Shown piece by piece: positions 1 through 9,739 of a stretch of DNA of 24,245 nt (positions within the stretch are counted from its first letter, which is position 1; the number at the start of each line of letters is the position of its first letter). The notes beneath the pieces are model-generated. The model made no database searches. It was not told the origin of the DNA and saw nothing but the letters and a program-made list of their open reading frames with translations. This stretch comes from Purshia tridentata (lineage: Eukaryota > Streptophyta > Magnoliopsida > Rosales > Rosaceae). Position numbers and translations under genes: made by a program. Where the stretch lies: the NCBI GenBank assembly GCA_003254885.1, contig QANT01003367.1, positions 1 to 24,245 on the forward strand. Direction: 5' to 3'.

Positions 1-60
1 TTAAGGATGAAAATTGCAAATGAACAAAAACCCAATAATTAAAATTAGAAATGGACAAAA

Positions 61-195
61 ACCCAAGGACCAAAACTAGAATTTTGAAACCACGAGGACC
101 AAATTTGTTTTTGGAGTAAAACCCAAGGACTAAAATCGGAATTTTGAAACCACAAGGACCAAATTTGTTTTTGGAGTAAAACATAGGGACTAAAA
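61..195. repeat. 60-bp tandem repeat at the left edge
   Basis: Two consecutive 60-bp units (61-120 and 121-180) match at 55 of 60 positions by eye. A third partial unit begins at 181 and fades after about 15 bases. A looser related stretch (30-60) precedes them. Each unit carries the words ACCCAAGGAC, GAATTTTGAAACCAC and GGACCAAATTTG. Looser echoes (AAGGACTGAATT, AAGGACAAAATTG) occur at about 420-460, so the array is probably part of a decayed transposon or LTR that continues beyond the left edge. The element family is not recognised. Confidence 0.85.
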
Positions 196-2607
196 ACGTA
201 TTTAACCCTTTACATTAATTTCGTCTTTATTGTTTTAATTTTTTTTACAATTAAGTTCAAAATTAATAATTTGTTCAAATTTTGAGGCAGAATTTTATGT
301 GAAAACCACATGCAATGTTAGTCTTTAAGAATTTAGAGCAAAACAATCATAGATTGCACTCCCATGCCACTTGGTAAAAGCAAGAATTTCACATCTAAAT
401 TTAAACTTTTTGTAATTATAAGGACTGAATTAAAAAATTAAACAATAAGGACAAAATTGAAAGAAGCACAAAAACAGATCAAAATGATCATTTTCCCATA
501 TTTAAAAGTTTCAATACCAAAAAGTTATAGAAACACATAATGAATCTTAAGATTAATATCGTCTATTAGTTTTTGGTTGTGAATTTTACCATTGTGACAA
601 TAATGAAAATCATGATTATTTTCTTAGCTAAGAATATTAAGCAATTGCTATTGACACTCCCAGTTTGTAATCCAAATCTTTGACGTACGTATTATAATCC
701 TAATTCTTATATCCTCTTTCTCACCATTTCAGGTTAATTAACTCCAACTGCTTAGCAGAATGATTTTTAAAATATAAATTTTTTTTTTTAAATTATGGAT
801 TTAAAGATAGGAGTCATAGACCCTTGCCTAATAGTTTGCTAAATGATTTTGTTTGTCATTTGTTGCTCTGCCTTTTTTTTTATATAAATTTTCCAGCTCA
901 TACATAGAGCCCCTAGCCTTTTAATGTCTGATCCACCCTTTCGGCCCGGGCTTCAGCATCATACAATAACATGTCTTGGTCCTTGAAGGTTGTCCCCACT
1001 GTTTAACTAGTCATGGCATGGCTGGCAGGCCCATATATGCATTAACTCTAGTGATGCACTGAATATTTGAACGGAGGTTCATTATTGTGAGAATGTGGAT
1101 TGTATTCATAATGAAAAATTATAGTGTAAGTGTTTATAAGGGTTTTGGACTTCTCTTTTTATATCCAATTTGTTTTGAATTTCATGCTTAAATTTCCTTC
1201 GTATAAAGTATTATGGCAGTGTCTTTGGCCAAATAACCACACGTATTATACGTAACCCATATGAGTTATTCACGTGTTTGGTTTAAGTAACCCTACACAT
1301 AAAGAGGTATATAAAAATGTGAAGCAGAGGTGTGTTGTCTCATTTTAAAAAAATTAGTTATAGAATTTAACGGCATTTATTTCCTTGTTCTTTTTTTTTC
1401 CTTTTTATCTCTAATTTTCTTTGCCCAGTAAAGAGAATCAGGTTCACTTAGCAAAGCTACAAAAGCAAGACTTATTTTCTTTGAGGAAATAAAATAAAAT
1501 ATATTTTTTCCAACATCAGCCCCAATTAACCACTCTTAATTAAACTTTTATTCAAAATCTTAACAAATTAACAAGATTGAGATTCAAATTAATTTACATT
1601 CAATTTAAGAAAGAAATGAGAGATTTTGAGGTCTCCCCCCATTTATATATATCATAATAAGTTTCAAGGGACAGCAAACTTTGTGACAAGCAAAAGAAAA
1701 AGGAAAATACTTGAGGCTTAGGAGAACAGGAAGTTAATATTAAAAGCTTGGTCTGGTGAACCCAATGACAACACATGGAGTTGTGCTGTCTTCATTACAT
1801 CATAATTCAAAGTCCTCACGTGATAGTGGTCAGCTCCTTTCAATTTTTTTTTTCTTCTTCTTCCACCATATATTAGGAACATAAGCATGAGATTTGGATA
1901 AAACACTTGAAGTGATAAGTATGAATATAAATAAAATAAAATAGATTCATTGCATGTGGATGGCGGAACCTTTTTCATATAAAAAGAAAAGATAGGGAAA
2001 AACTAAAGAAAAAAGTTCATGACTGCCTACATAATACACCAATTCCTTCAAGTTTTTTTAAAACAAATCTTGGTTGATAATTTTAGAATATATATTCATC
2101 CCGATGCGCATCTCCTCATCCCTTTCTCTCTCTTTGTCTTTATCTTTCTCTACTCGCACACACATTGTCAAAGACAAAGGGAGGTCAGCTACCTTACCAG
2201 CCTAGATCAGTGGTCAGAAAACTTCCGGCCTCCCTTTTCTTTTTTTTCCAGTATGGGAATTCAAAAGAGAGAAAAGAAATAAAAAGTGAGTGGCCGGGAA
2301 GAGAAAGAGAGAGAGTAGAAGGTTTGTGCTTTTCTTTTTTGTCAATTTTTTTTGTTTTTTGTTCTTTATAATCTTTTTGAGATTGAGTGTATTTTTTCAT
2401 TTCACAAATTAGTTAAAAAGATTGTGTAGTGAAAAGAAATAGATCAGCATCTCTCTTTCTATTTTATAATAATAAGGAAATTAATAATGATAATTAATTA
2501 CAAAAGTAACATGCTGATTAATTAATATATACTTCTTCATATTGACGCAAGTGTAATTTGAGTTAATTGGGGGATGACAGGAATTAACCAACGTATATAT
2601 ATACCCA
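196..2607. other. AT-rich intergenic DNA, no gene supported
   Basis: No open frame here looks like a protein; the short frames at 1718-1978 and 2019-2400 are low-complexity. The stretch has many poly-T and poly-A tracts. A strand-asymmetric segment follows: pyrimidine-rich at about 2107-2155 (repeated CTCTTT/TCTCTC) and purine-rich at about 2262-2320 (GAGAGAAAAG, GAAAGAGAGAGAG). It could be an untranslated leader or a non-coding transcript, but nothing decides this. Confidence 0.6.
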
Positions 2608-2954
2608 CACTAACAACAAGGTCATTTGGTCATGGTTCCTTAATTAATGACATAATGTTACAGTTGAAAGTCACATGTAGTTTCGTAAATCCAGTAACAA
2701 ATATTAATTTTGTAACTAAAATTAACTTATTTGTAGCTAAAACTTTTAAGTTGCGGAAGTTTTTGTAACTAAGTAGCACATGCTAAATTGAAGACCTTTT
2801 AAGCACTTTTAATCACATGCTAAATCGAACTTTTAGTTGCATGGTTTCTAGCTAGACTTAGTCAACACTTTTCATGATTAATACATTGAGTCACAGTATT
2901 TTATATTTTTAGTTACTAATTTTGTTGTCACCAATACCTTTATTTTGTGTAGTG
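2608..2954. mobile_element. CACTA-like non-autonomous element (MITE)
   Basis: The 347-bp segment begins CACTAACAACAAGG and ends ATTTTGTGTAGTG, so each end reads CACTA inward. It is flanked on both sides by the same trinucleotide CCA (2605-2607 and 2955-2957), the 3-bp target duplication expected of En/Spm (CACTA) transposons. Inside are repeated subterminal words of both orientations, such as TTGTAACTAA, TTTTAGTTGC, TTAGTTACTAA and two ACATGCTAAAT copies. No transposase frame is present, so it would be mobilised in trans. The terminal inverted repeats beyond the first five bases are imperfect, which keeps the call tentative. Confidence 0.5.
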
Positions 2955-2957
2955 CCA

Positions 2958-3930
2958 ATACTTAGCATTTGTGTTTGTACGTTGCATGTGAATATATACT
3001 GTTGTTGTTTTTCCATTTTTTCTTTTTTCTCTTTTCAGATAAATTAGCATATTTCTTCAAAAGGTAATTCTCTCATCCATAAACGCGAAAAGGAAACAAT
3101 GTTTGTTCCCCTTTCGTCAAGTCTCATTTTTTTTTTTCCTTTGCTCTGATTATTTTCTAATCATATGCTTTTCTTCTAATTGTTCTTGTTAATTGCTATG
3201 AAATTCTCTAACTTTTTTTGTCCAACTCTCTTAAGTTGATCAATTGACTGCGGCTACCACACTTACCCAGACTTGTACTCCATCCGGACCTCCAACCCAA
3301 GATTTAAAGTTTAATTGATTATTTTGATATGTGGCTGTCAATTTTTATGAATTTTAATATTTCAATGTGAAAATAATAAGTAGGGCCGCATTAATTTTCG
3401 AACAGGGCCGAAATTTTCAAGACTTCCATAAGTGTAACGTCTCACATTAGAGTTTTAACTCTATATATTAACACGATGGTATACATGATTAGTTAAAATA
3501 GTCCAAATTACGGTATTCTAAATTGATTTTAACACTGTTTATTAATATGAACCCTTTCATTGTACCATGCTTAAAAATGGGATGCCAATGTAATATAAAC
3601 AATGTGATATATCTAATATTGCTTCATTTAAATTGAAAGATATATTACTTGTACTTGCTTGTATATACGTAACTTTTCATTTGAAATGCTAGCAACCAGA
3701 ATCACAAAAGAGACCTTAAATATATATAATTATATATTTAATTACTCCATATTCAATAAAAATTAAAATGTAATGGTCAATTCATGTGCATTTTTTATAT
3801 AAAGTGTAAACCAAAAGAAGACCTACTTCAATTTTCATTCATATAGTTGAAATAAAAAGCAGTAAATTTTGTAACATAGGTTGGACCATGCACGCATGCA
3901 TGAGAGTACGTGCATGTATGCAAAGACGGA
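2958..3930. other. AT-rich intergenic DNA 3' of the first prolamin-like gene
   Basis: No coding potential was found. Noticeable items are poly-T runs around 3010-3140 and an alternating purine-pyrimidine stretch at about 3887-3922 (repeated GCATGC/GTGCATG words, with Z-DNA-forming character). That stretch lies just downstream of the stop codon of the minus-strand gene at 3931. Otherwise nothing is recognisable. Confidence 0.6.
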
Positions 3931-4314
3931 TTAAGATTGGCACTCTACATGTGCTAAGTTGCAGGCAGCCGGTAAATTCTTTGCTGTTTGGCGCATTTCT
4001 TCCATTTTCTCCGGTTTGTAGCTGCCGTTTTGCGCTGCTACTAGTAGCATCAACCCGCGACATCGACACGGCTCATCCAACACCTCCAACTCTCTGCAGC
4101 ACTCTCCACCATCGGCTAGCAAGCATTCTTTGGATTCGCATGAACTTGTGAGCAATATCTTGCAATGCGAGATTTGCTCTATTTGGAACAATTTGCAATT
4201 TGATTCTGCTTCTGCTGCACTTGATTCAAGAGACACGTGTACAACTAATAAGAGCAGTACAATCAAGCTAATTGCTACTAGATGATGATCATCCCTTGTT
4301 ATCAACTCTGCCAT
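3931..4314 (-). CDS. Secreted ten-cysteine bifunctional inhibitor/LTP/2S-albumin superfamily protein, copy 1
   Basis: A 127-residue single-exon protein. An N-terminal hydrophobic segment (about residues 13-28, ISLIVLLLLVV core) is a signal peptide, so the product should be secreted or vacuolar. The mature part has ten cysteines in the order C-x10-C-x7-C-x4-C-x7-CC-x9-CxC-x~32-C-x6-C. The CC and CRC pair and the terminal AAxNLPxxC helix are diagnostic of the prolamin superfamily (AAI_LTSS/Tryp_alpha_amyl), whose members include 2S albumins, lipid-transfer proteins and amylase/trypsin inhibitors. The extra C-x7-C recalls the ten-cysteine cereal-type inhibitors. The frame is open to 4368, but I chose the ATG at 4314 because it aligns with the start of the paralogue at 7375. 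Storage, defence inhibitor or lipid binding cannot be told apart from the sequence. Confidence 0.85.
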   Translation of the reverse strand: MAELITRDDHHLVAISLIVLLLLVVHVSLESSAAEAESNCKLFQIEQISHCKILLTSSCESKECLLADGGECCRELEVLDEPCRCRGLMLLVAAQNGSYKPEKMEEMRQTAKNLPAACNLAHVECQS

Positions 4315-4326
4315 TATGATGAGATC

Positions 4327-4520
4327 GAAAGTGTTGATGGGATGAGTTAGTATGTATTTGTGTATCACACAGATGGATAATCAAATGAACAAAGTTTCAA
4401 TTGGCTTTTAAAGTAGGTGAAGTGAAATCTTCACCAAAAAAGAAAACACAGGAGGTGAAGTGAAATTCATCGTGCGCATGCAGCATACTTTATTGTTGAG
4501 CAAATGGCTTTTGGAATTTT
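4327..4520 (-). promoter_or_regulatory. Upstream region of copy 1, homologous to copy 2 promoter but without its TATA block
   Basis: The region aligns with 7413-7595 upstream of the paralogue. Shared words are GAAAGTG/TTGATGG, TTGGCTTTTAAAG, AAGTGAAAT, AGCATACTTTAT and CAAATGGCT. In copy 1 GAAAGTG and TTGATGG are directly joined (4327-4340). In copy 2 fifteen bases containing TATATAA lie between them. A CATGCA core (4477-4482), the RY motif bound by B3-domain seed regulators, is present here and absent at the corresponding place in copy 2. Function is inferred from position only. Confidence 0.5.
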
Positions 4521-5370
4521 TAAAGCATCCTATTTTTGGTTTTTAAGGTATGGGAAACTCTGAAAGTTCACAACTTTATGTATTTTGGGCAAAGTATTAT
4601 ATGTATTATCCACCGATCAATCAGCAGTCTAGGACTAGCAGATGTATGTGAGATTGTCTTTGTGATTAAATAATTAGGAAATTTTTGGTGTCCCTATAAT
4701 TGAAGGTAACCAATCAAACTTATGTTCTTTAAGTCATTTCAAGAGTTGTCAAACCCAAAAGCGTATTAAACTAAAAAAATTAAAAAACTAGGTAATTAGA
4801 AAACTGAAAACTTTTACTGAATTTCCATATAGGACCAAAACTAATAAATTAGATTTATAGAAGAGTATAATATTACATTACACTTAAGTGAATTCATAGT
4901 TACAAAAATGGTTCGTACTTTTGGGTTTGGTCATTGGATTTTGTATCTTGTTTACATTATGGTCAAAATAGTAGGCATATGTGCAGTGGGTAATATGTTT
5001 TGGGGTTTTTTAAATTAAAAAGATGTCCTTTTTAAGAGTGGGTGTTAACCATGCTCTTCCCCTTTGTCACATATCCTACCACATGTGACTATATACAGAT
5101 TGTCACCACGTGGCGCCAACCACCCACTAGACCACAGTCAACTTACATCAAACCATCGTCCAGTTGTCCTTGGACCACTGTTGGCCACGCCTGACCTTCG
5201 TGGGACCACCACTATGTGTCACTCTCAAACTGCATGTAAATCGCAATAAAATAAATCTCGAAAAAAAGCTATTAATTGTAATTTTATATTGAAGTGTAAC
5301 TTTATAAGTATTATTTCAATAATTTTCATAGATAAAGGCTTAATGCAAGGAGTAGTCATTACATTATTAA
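4521..5370. other. Intergenic DNA with a GC-richer island containing a G-box
   Basis: Mostly AT-rich and featureless. At 5065-5235 base composition changes to a C-rich island (many CCAC, GACCAC and CCAACC words) with a CACGTG G-box/ABRE-like core near 5105-5111 inside CCACGTGGC. A 61-codon frame there lacks any family feature. The island could be a promoter fragment or a captured piece of another locus; I cannot say which. Confidence 0.4.
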
Positions 5371-5398
5371 TCACCATCACCATCACCATCACCATCAC
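5371..5398. repeat. (TCACCA)n microsatellite
   Basis: Four full copies plus a partial copy of the hexamer TCACCA. It is a simple sequence repeat in non-coding DNA. Confidence 0.95.
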
Positions 5399-5475
5399 TT
5401 AAGCATAAATTATACTTAGCAATCGTCGAAATAAACGTGAGCAGACAGAGGGAAGGCAGCGTGGGATTTTGGTGC

Positions 5476-5760
5476 GACTAGCGGCGTAGCAGAGGAGGCA
5501 GTCGGTGTGCAAGACATCTTGGAAGAACTGCTAAGCCACTCATGGGTGGCGTGGAATTAAAAAAGTGGGTGCCCCTATTGGACGTAATTAAAGCATTTGT
5601 CTGATTAGTTAACAGGTTCAATTTTGTTTATGTAGCTAAATTAAATGTAACAGCTTTAGAGACTAGCGGCGTAGCAGAGGAGGCAGTCGGTGTGCGAGAC
5701 ATCTTGGAAGAACTGCTAAGCCATTCATGGGTGGCGTGGAATTAAAAAAGTGGGTGCCCC
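5476..5760. repeat. Pair of 100-bp direct repeats
   Basis: Two 100-bp segments, 5476-5575 and 5661-5760, differ at only two positions by eye (a CAAGAC/CGAGAC change and a CACTCAT/CATTCAT change). They are separated by an unrelated 85-bp AT-rich spacer. They are markedly richer in G and C than the surroundings. In one forward frame both copies stay open and encode the same short peptide (ending LSHSWVAWN and a stop), with one amino-acid change, but no in-frame ATG precedes either copy. The near identity points to a recent duplication. Confidence 0.9.
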
Positions 5761-7006
5761 AATGGTGGGTTGTGATGCTGGAGAGGCTTTCCATTTTTTT
5801 GACGAAGAGGGGATGAATGTGGTGTTATGTGGAGGCTTGAGGGTGTCACATTACATGCCATGTTCTTTTTTTAATTACTGTCATTTACTGTTTTGTCATT
5901 TTTTTAAGTTTTAGTTGTTTTCATTAATTTTCTTGAGCCGCGTTTATTTTCTTTTCATTAGTTATTTAGATATATATTTTCTCAGTGCAAGAAAAATTTG
6001 TGCATAGTTCAAATTTTTTGATACAATTTCAATTTAAATTTTATTATACGTAGATTCATATATAGTTTCAGTTTCATTTTTATCGATTTTTCACTTTTTT
6101 ATATTGCATGATATGTATAAAATGTCTTAAAATAATTAGAATTTGAGTTGGGTTGTGTTAACACTGTTACATGGCTTTTATACTAGGCCAATGTTTTAGT
6201 TTTTTATTAGGCTCGTGTTTTGTTTGCTTTTGGACCGAAACTGAATGGTAGGACATGATCTAGAAAATTTTGTTGTTGTCCTTTTCCGTCTTTTTGGTGA
6301 GGCATGGGTGTTGGTCTTTCTGGAAGGTGTCTGCAGCTTTTTTTTTTTTTACGGTGAAATTTGTTCGCATGTTACAATTTTGTTGATTGGATTGCTTTAG
6401 TTAAATTTTTTTCTTGTCACTATCTTGTAATTAACTAAATCTTATTTTTACAAGTCTAGTGGCTCATATTCCCGGCGTGCCAATTTAGTTTTTTCTTTTT
6501 CATTGCACGCATATATATATATATGTATATGTATATCTAATTGTTTTAAAAAGGATGGTAGTTGTTCCTAGCTTTTAGGAATGTTCTTGCTTTCGTTATT
6601 TTGATTTTAATTTTTTTACGAATTTATTCCTCTTGTTAAGTTAAGCATAAATTTATTTCATGATGATAATTTAGGAAGATGGCGTCAAAGTCAAAGGCAT
6701 TTTAGTAAACCAAGGTTCGTGAATGGACTAAATTGAGTTTGGATCGATATAAGACATGTGAAAGACACATTAATTACCATAGCTGTTAGTATTATTTGAT
6801 GAAAATCACACATAATATATCAAATCGGCAAAAAATAAAAATTTGGATAGATAATAGTTTAGACAAAAGGTTCTTTAATAGCAAAAATTCAGATACTAAA
6901 ATTGAAAAAGAAAAAAATTCATTTAGATAATAAGTTTTCTAATATTATAGCACAAGTACTAGTACTCCACAATATTGAAGTTGGAGTTACAGTTTCTGAC
7001 TTTGGA
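5761..7006. other. AT-rich intergenic DNA
   Basis: No gene was recognised. The segment directly after the second 100-bp repeat (5761-5865) is still G-rich and then gives way to poly-T-rich DNA. An (AT)n microsatellite lies at 6511-6536. Nothing else can be supported. Confidence 0.6.
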
Positions 7007-7375
7007 TCAAAAAGCTTGGCATTTGGTCTGTGCTAAGCTACAAGCAACTGGTAAATCCATTGCTACTTGGCGCATATTTTCCATTTTGTCCGAGCTGTAG
7101 CTACCAGTCTGCAATGCCAGCAGTATATTCAACCCAAGACACCGACACGGCTCATCCAACACCTCCAACTCTGTGCAGCATTCTGCAACATCTGAGAGAT
7201 AGCATACTTGTGTGTCGCATGACCTTGTCAGCAATATCTGGCAGTGCCACAGTTGTTCTGATTTGAAATTTGGGCAATGGGGTTGTGGCGCCTGCGCTGC
7301 TGAGAGCACTAATAGAACCATTGTGAAGCTAATCGCTGCTGGATGATGATCATGAGTTGTTATAAGCTTTGCCAT
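7007..7375 (-). CDS. Secreted ten-cysteine bifunctional inhibitor/LTP/2S-albumin superfamily protein, copy 2
   Basis: A 122-residue single-exon paralogue of the gene at 3931-4314, in the same orientation and about 3 kb away. Residues 12-28 form the signal-peptide core (ISFTMVLLVLSAAQA). All ten cysteines of copy 1 are kept with the same spacing, including the CC pair, the CRC motif after EVLDEP and the final AC...KC. The strings LEVLDEPCRC and the MRQxA-LPxAC helix are nearly identical in the two. Copy 2 has a shorter linker between signal peptide and first cysteine. Homology continues upstream, so the duplication included the promoter. A TATA box about 50 bases before the ATG suggests a very short leader. 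The family role (seed storage, inhibitor or lipid carrier) is not resolved. Confidence 0.87.
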   Translation of the reverse strand: MAKLITTHDHHPAAISFTMVLLVLSAAQAPQPHCPNFKSEQLWHCQILLTRSCDTQVCYLSDVAECCTELEVLDEPCRCLGLNILLALQTGSYSSDKMENMRQVAMDLPVACSLAQTKCQAF

Positions 7376-7419
7376 TATATATGGTTCTTGCTTGTTATTA
7401 TCTACTTAATTTGAAAGTG

Positions 7420-7434
7420 CTTATATAAAGGGGT
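7420..7434 (-). promoter_or_regulatory. TATA-box block of copy 2
   Basis: Read on the minus strand, this 15-base block gives ACCCCTTTATATAAG, a good plant TATA box ending about 45 bases upstream of the ATG at 7375. It is precisely the block absent from the otherwise homologous promoter of copy 1. Confidence 0.6.
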
Positions 7435-7630
7435 TTGATGGCTCTATCTATGTAAAGCCTTGGGGGAAGTGGTGATGGGACAAAACGGTCAAGGTTAATT
7501 GTTGGCTTTTAAAGGTTAAGTGAAATTCTTCGTCTGTACTTAGCATACTTTATTTATTGTTATTCAAATGGCTATTGGAATGCTTAAAGCATTGTTTGGT
7601 GAGAAACCAAAATTTACTCCTTTTACTTTT

Positions 7631-7758
7631 TGTTGAGCAACTAGCAATGATTTTTTGTTTTTATTGTTATTATTATTATTATTTTTAAATCAAACACATA
7701 CATGATACATCGTGTTGCAATATTAGAGGTTATACATCATGTTGAGCAACTAGCAATG
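7631..7758. repeat. Local 19-bp direct repeat
   Basis: TGTTGAGCAACTAGCAATG occurs at 7631-7649 and again at 7740-7758, each followed by a T-run and, in both cases, by TTTTTAAATCA. Between them ATACATCGTGTTG and ATACATCATGTTG form a second small pair. The pattern indicates local duplication in the region upstream of copy 2. Confidence 0.8.
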
Positions 7759-9055
7759 GTTTTTAAATCATATCGTTTGACCAACGCATGCCACATGACT
7801 AGAAACTCATCCTATGGTGTACAATACATTTACTTTCATTTTTAATTTTTATTTTAACATTTAAGAAAGAGTTCTTCTTGTTTACAACTTTGAATACACA
7901 CTTTTTCCTTCAAGACCCAAGACCCAAGCATTCTCAATCCCGCCACAATCTCTCCTCTTTCCCTTCCAAATCATTGTTGTTTTAGCATATATGTAAGCTC
8001 CCTTTCTTAATATTTCTCATTCACAATCCATCCTTATTTTCACTCTTTTTTTTCTTGGTTGTAATGTTTCTACATTTTTAGAGCAAACCCATTTTAGATG
8101 CAATAAATCTCTTCAATCTTTGAAATATTAGATCTTGAATTGATTGAAACAAAATAGCAATATTCATGAGATCTAAGCACATCTAAGTGTTGCTGAGTGG
8201 CTCCATGAAATTGTCTCTACTCTCGAGGATTCCCTCTCCACGGATACATATCAATGAATTAAAATTTTACATGGTGCATATTCATGTTTAACAACAGAGA
8301 ACTTAGGATGTGAAATTCCTCTAACAAGGGCTCCCACCATGGGTTCATCAATCAGATCTACAATCACTTATAAACCTTATAGTCTTAAAAGAAAATGATA
8401 AAAAGGCTGACAGTGTAAATCTGGCTCAAAAGGTTTGCTTTGATGAAGAAATAAACAATAGGTTCTAACTGAATACAATAAAGCATGAAAAATCAAAATA
8501 TTACTGCTTGTATGATGATTCTAATTGGTTTATTTGGTTTTAGTTTTTATTAAGATGAGCAGTTAATTAAAGGTTTAGTCCACGAAAAATAGCATTCAAG
8601 GTGAGCAAGAAGATAAAAAGGAAAGATAAGGTTAAAAAGCTATGAACCGTAGGATTTAATTTTTGGTATGTGGCATGTTTTGGTTAAAGTTTAGAAGGGT
8701 ATTAGGTAATGAGATATTCAAAAATAGATAATTTTGTTAACAATTATATTTACCATCTATTTATTTAATAATTAGTTAAAAGTTGTATTGTAATACAGGT
8801 TAATTTAATAGAGGTCAATCTACGATAGTATCGTCATATACTTTCCTATATATAGGTATATATGTATATCAATTACATATATATATATATATTATATATA
8901 GTGTCCCAATTCTATTTCTTTGCTTTATCTATTTGTATTTACTTTGTGTTGATTTCAATCAATTTGAAATAATCGAAAAGCGACTCTTACTATTATCCTA
9001 TACTATTATAATTCCTAGATTTCTGATTATTTTAAATATTAATCCCGATCGAAAG
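7759..9055. other. Intergenic DNA with a leader-like segment and an (AT)n tract
   Basis: At about 7895-7992 the plus strand is rich in pyrimidines (CTCTCCTCTTTCCC) and ends with a fair splice donor (CATATAT then GTAAGCTCC). It resembles a 5' leader exon followed by a T-rich intron, but no coding exon could be recognised downstream. A less AT-rich patch (8165-8350) has no intact frame and may be a decayed gene or element. An alternating TA tract lies at about 8875-8900. Confidence 0.4.
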
Positions 9056-9133
9056 AATCAATGACTTCTTCGATGGGTATAATTAAAAAAAAGTAATCTT
9101 TTTATTAGCATTCCGACGAAGAAGTCATTGATT
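9056..9133. repeat. Inverted repeat with 17-bp perfect arms
   Basis: AATCAATGACTTCTTCG (9056-9072) is the exact reverse complement of 9117-9133, with a 44-nt AT-rich loop between them. A further CTTCTTCGG follows at about 9161. The arms would form a stable hairpin in single-stranded DNA or RNA. There is no adjoining gene and no target duplication was identified. Confidence 0.9.
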
Positions 9134-9471
9134 GAGCAATTGACCGATGCTCCATGGGAACTTCTTCGGATTTCGAAAAGGATTATTAAACCTCGTCGAT
9201 TTTTAACGTTTGAACCATGACATGAAATGAGTTCAATAAAACAAGTTACTTTCGAAATATGAACACGGAAATTAATTGAAATTTTTGTTTGATATTTATT
9301 ATTCAAAGAATACATTATTCCACTAAAATTAAAATACAAGAGAATTTCGAAATGAAGATATTTTTTATTTAACTATTTCAATTTGATTTGATAATTTTGT
9401 ACAAATATAATCTTTAGAGGGTGATAAAGGTTTGACTTTTAAAGCTTGGCAAAGTCAAATTCATGTAACAT

Positions 9472-9660
9472 GGCCGTGTTTGTTTGGATGGAATCCACAG
9501 TTGTAATGGGAATTAATCTCCCATTTCGTCCAAACATGGTGTTTGGCTGGCTTGGGAATGTAATGAACTAGGGACTTGACCGTAGTTGACCAGAACTCAA
9601 TTACTCTTAAGAGGTGTAATAGAAATACAGGGAGGAGGGTGGTATTTCTATTCCATGGAA
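9472..9660. mobile_element. MITE-like fragment with GGCCGTGTTTGTTTG end
   Basis: The segment begins GGCCGTGTTTGTTTGGATGG and contains repeated ATGGAAT/ATTCCAT words of both orientations (for example ATTCCATGGAAT at about 9650-9661). Such GGCC(G)TGTTTGTTTG ends are common in plant hAT- and Harbinger-type MITEs. The only candidate partner terminus is at 10869-10882. No matching target duplication was found, so the boundaries and class are uncertain. Confidence 0.35.
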
Positions 9661-9739
9661 TGTAAAGTTTTAGCGTAATCCTTTTATCAATTGAGAAATA
9701 TATAAATAACTTGGACCGCTAAACTTGTGTCATCCAAAA

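Noticed and set aside
2019..2400. Overlapping short frames on both strands
   Set aside because: They are low-complexity translations of CT/GA-rich DNA with no domain or codon signal.
3888..4151. Plus-strand open frame of 87 codons opposite the first prolamin-like gene
   Set aside because: It is the antisense shadow of the real ten-cysteine frame; the same occurs at 7030-7266.
5371..5398. The ATCACC repeat resembles a synthetic histidine tag coding sequence
   Set aside because: It is a plain hexamer microsatellite, not in an open frame with a start, and no vector sequence surrounds it.
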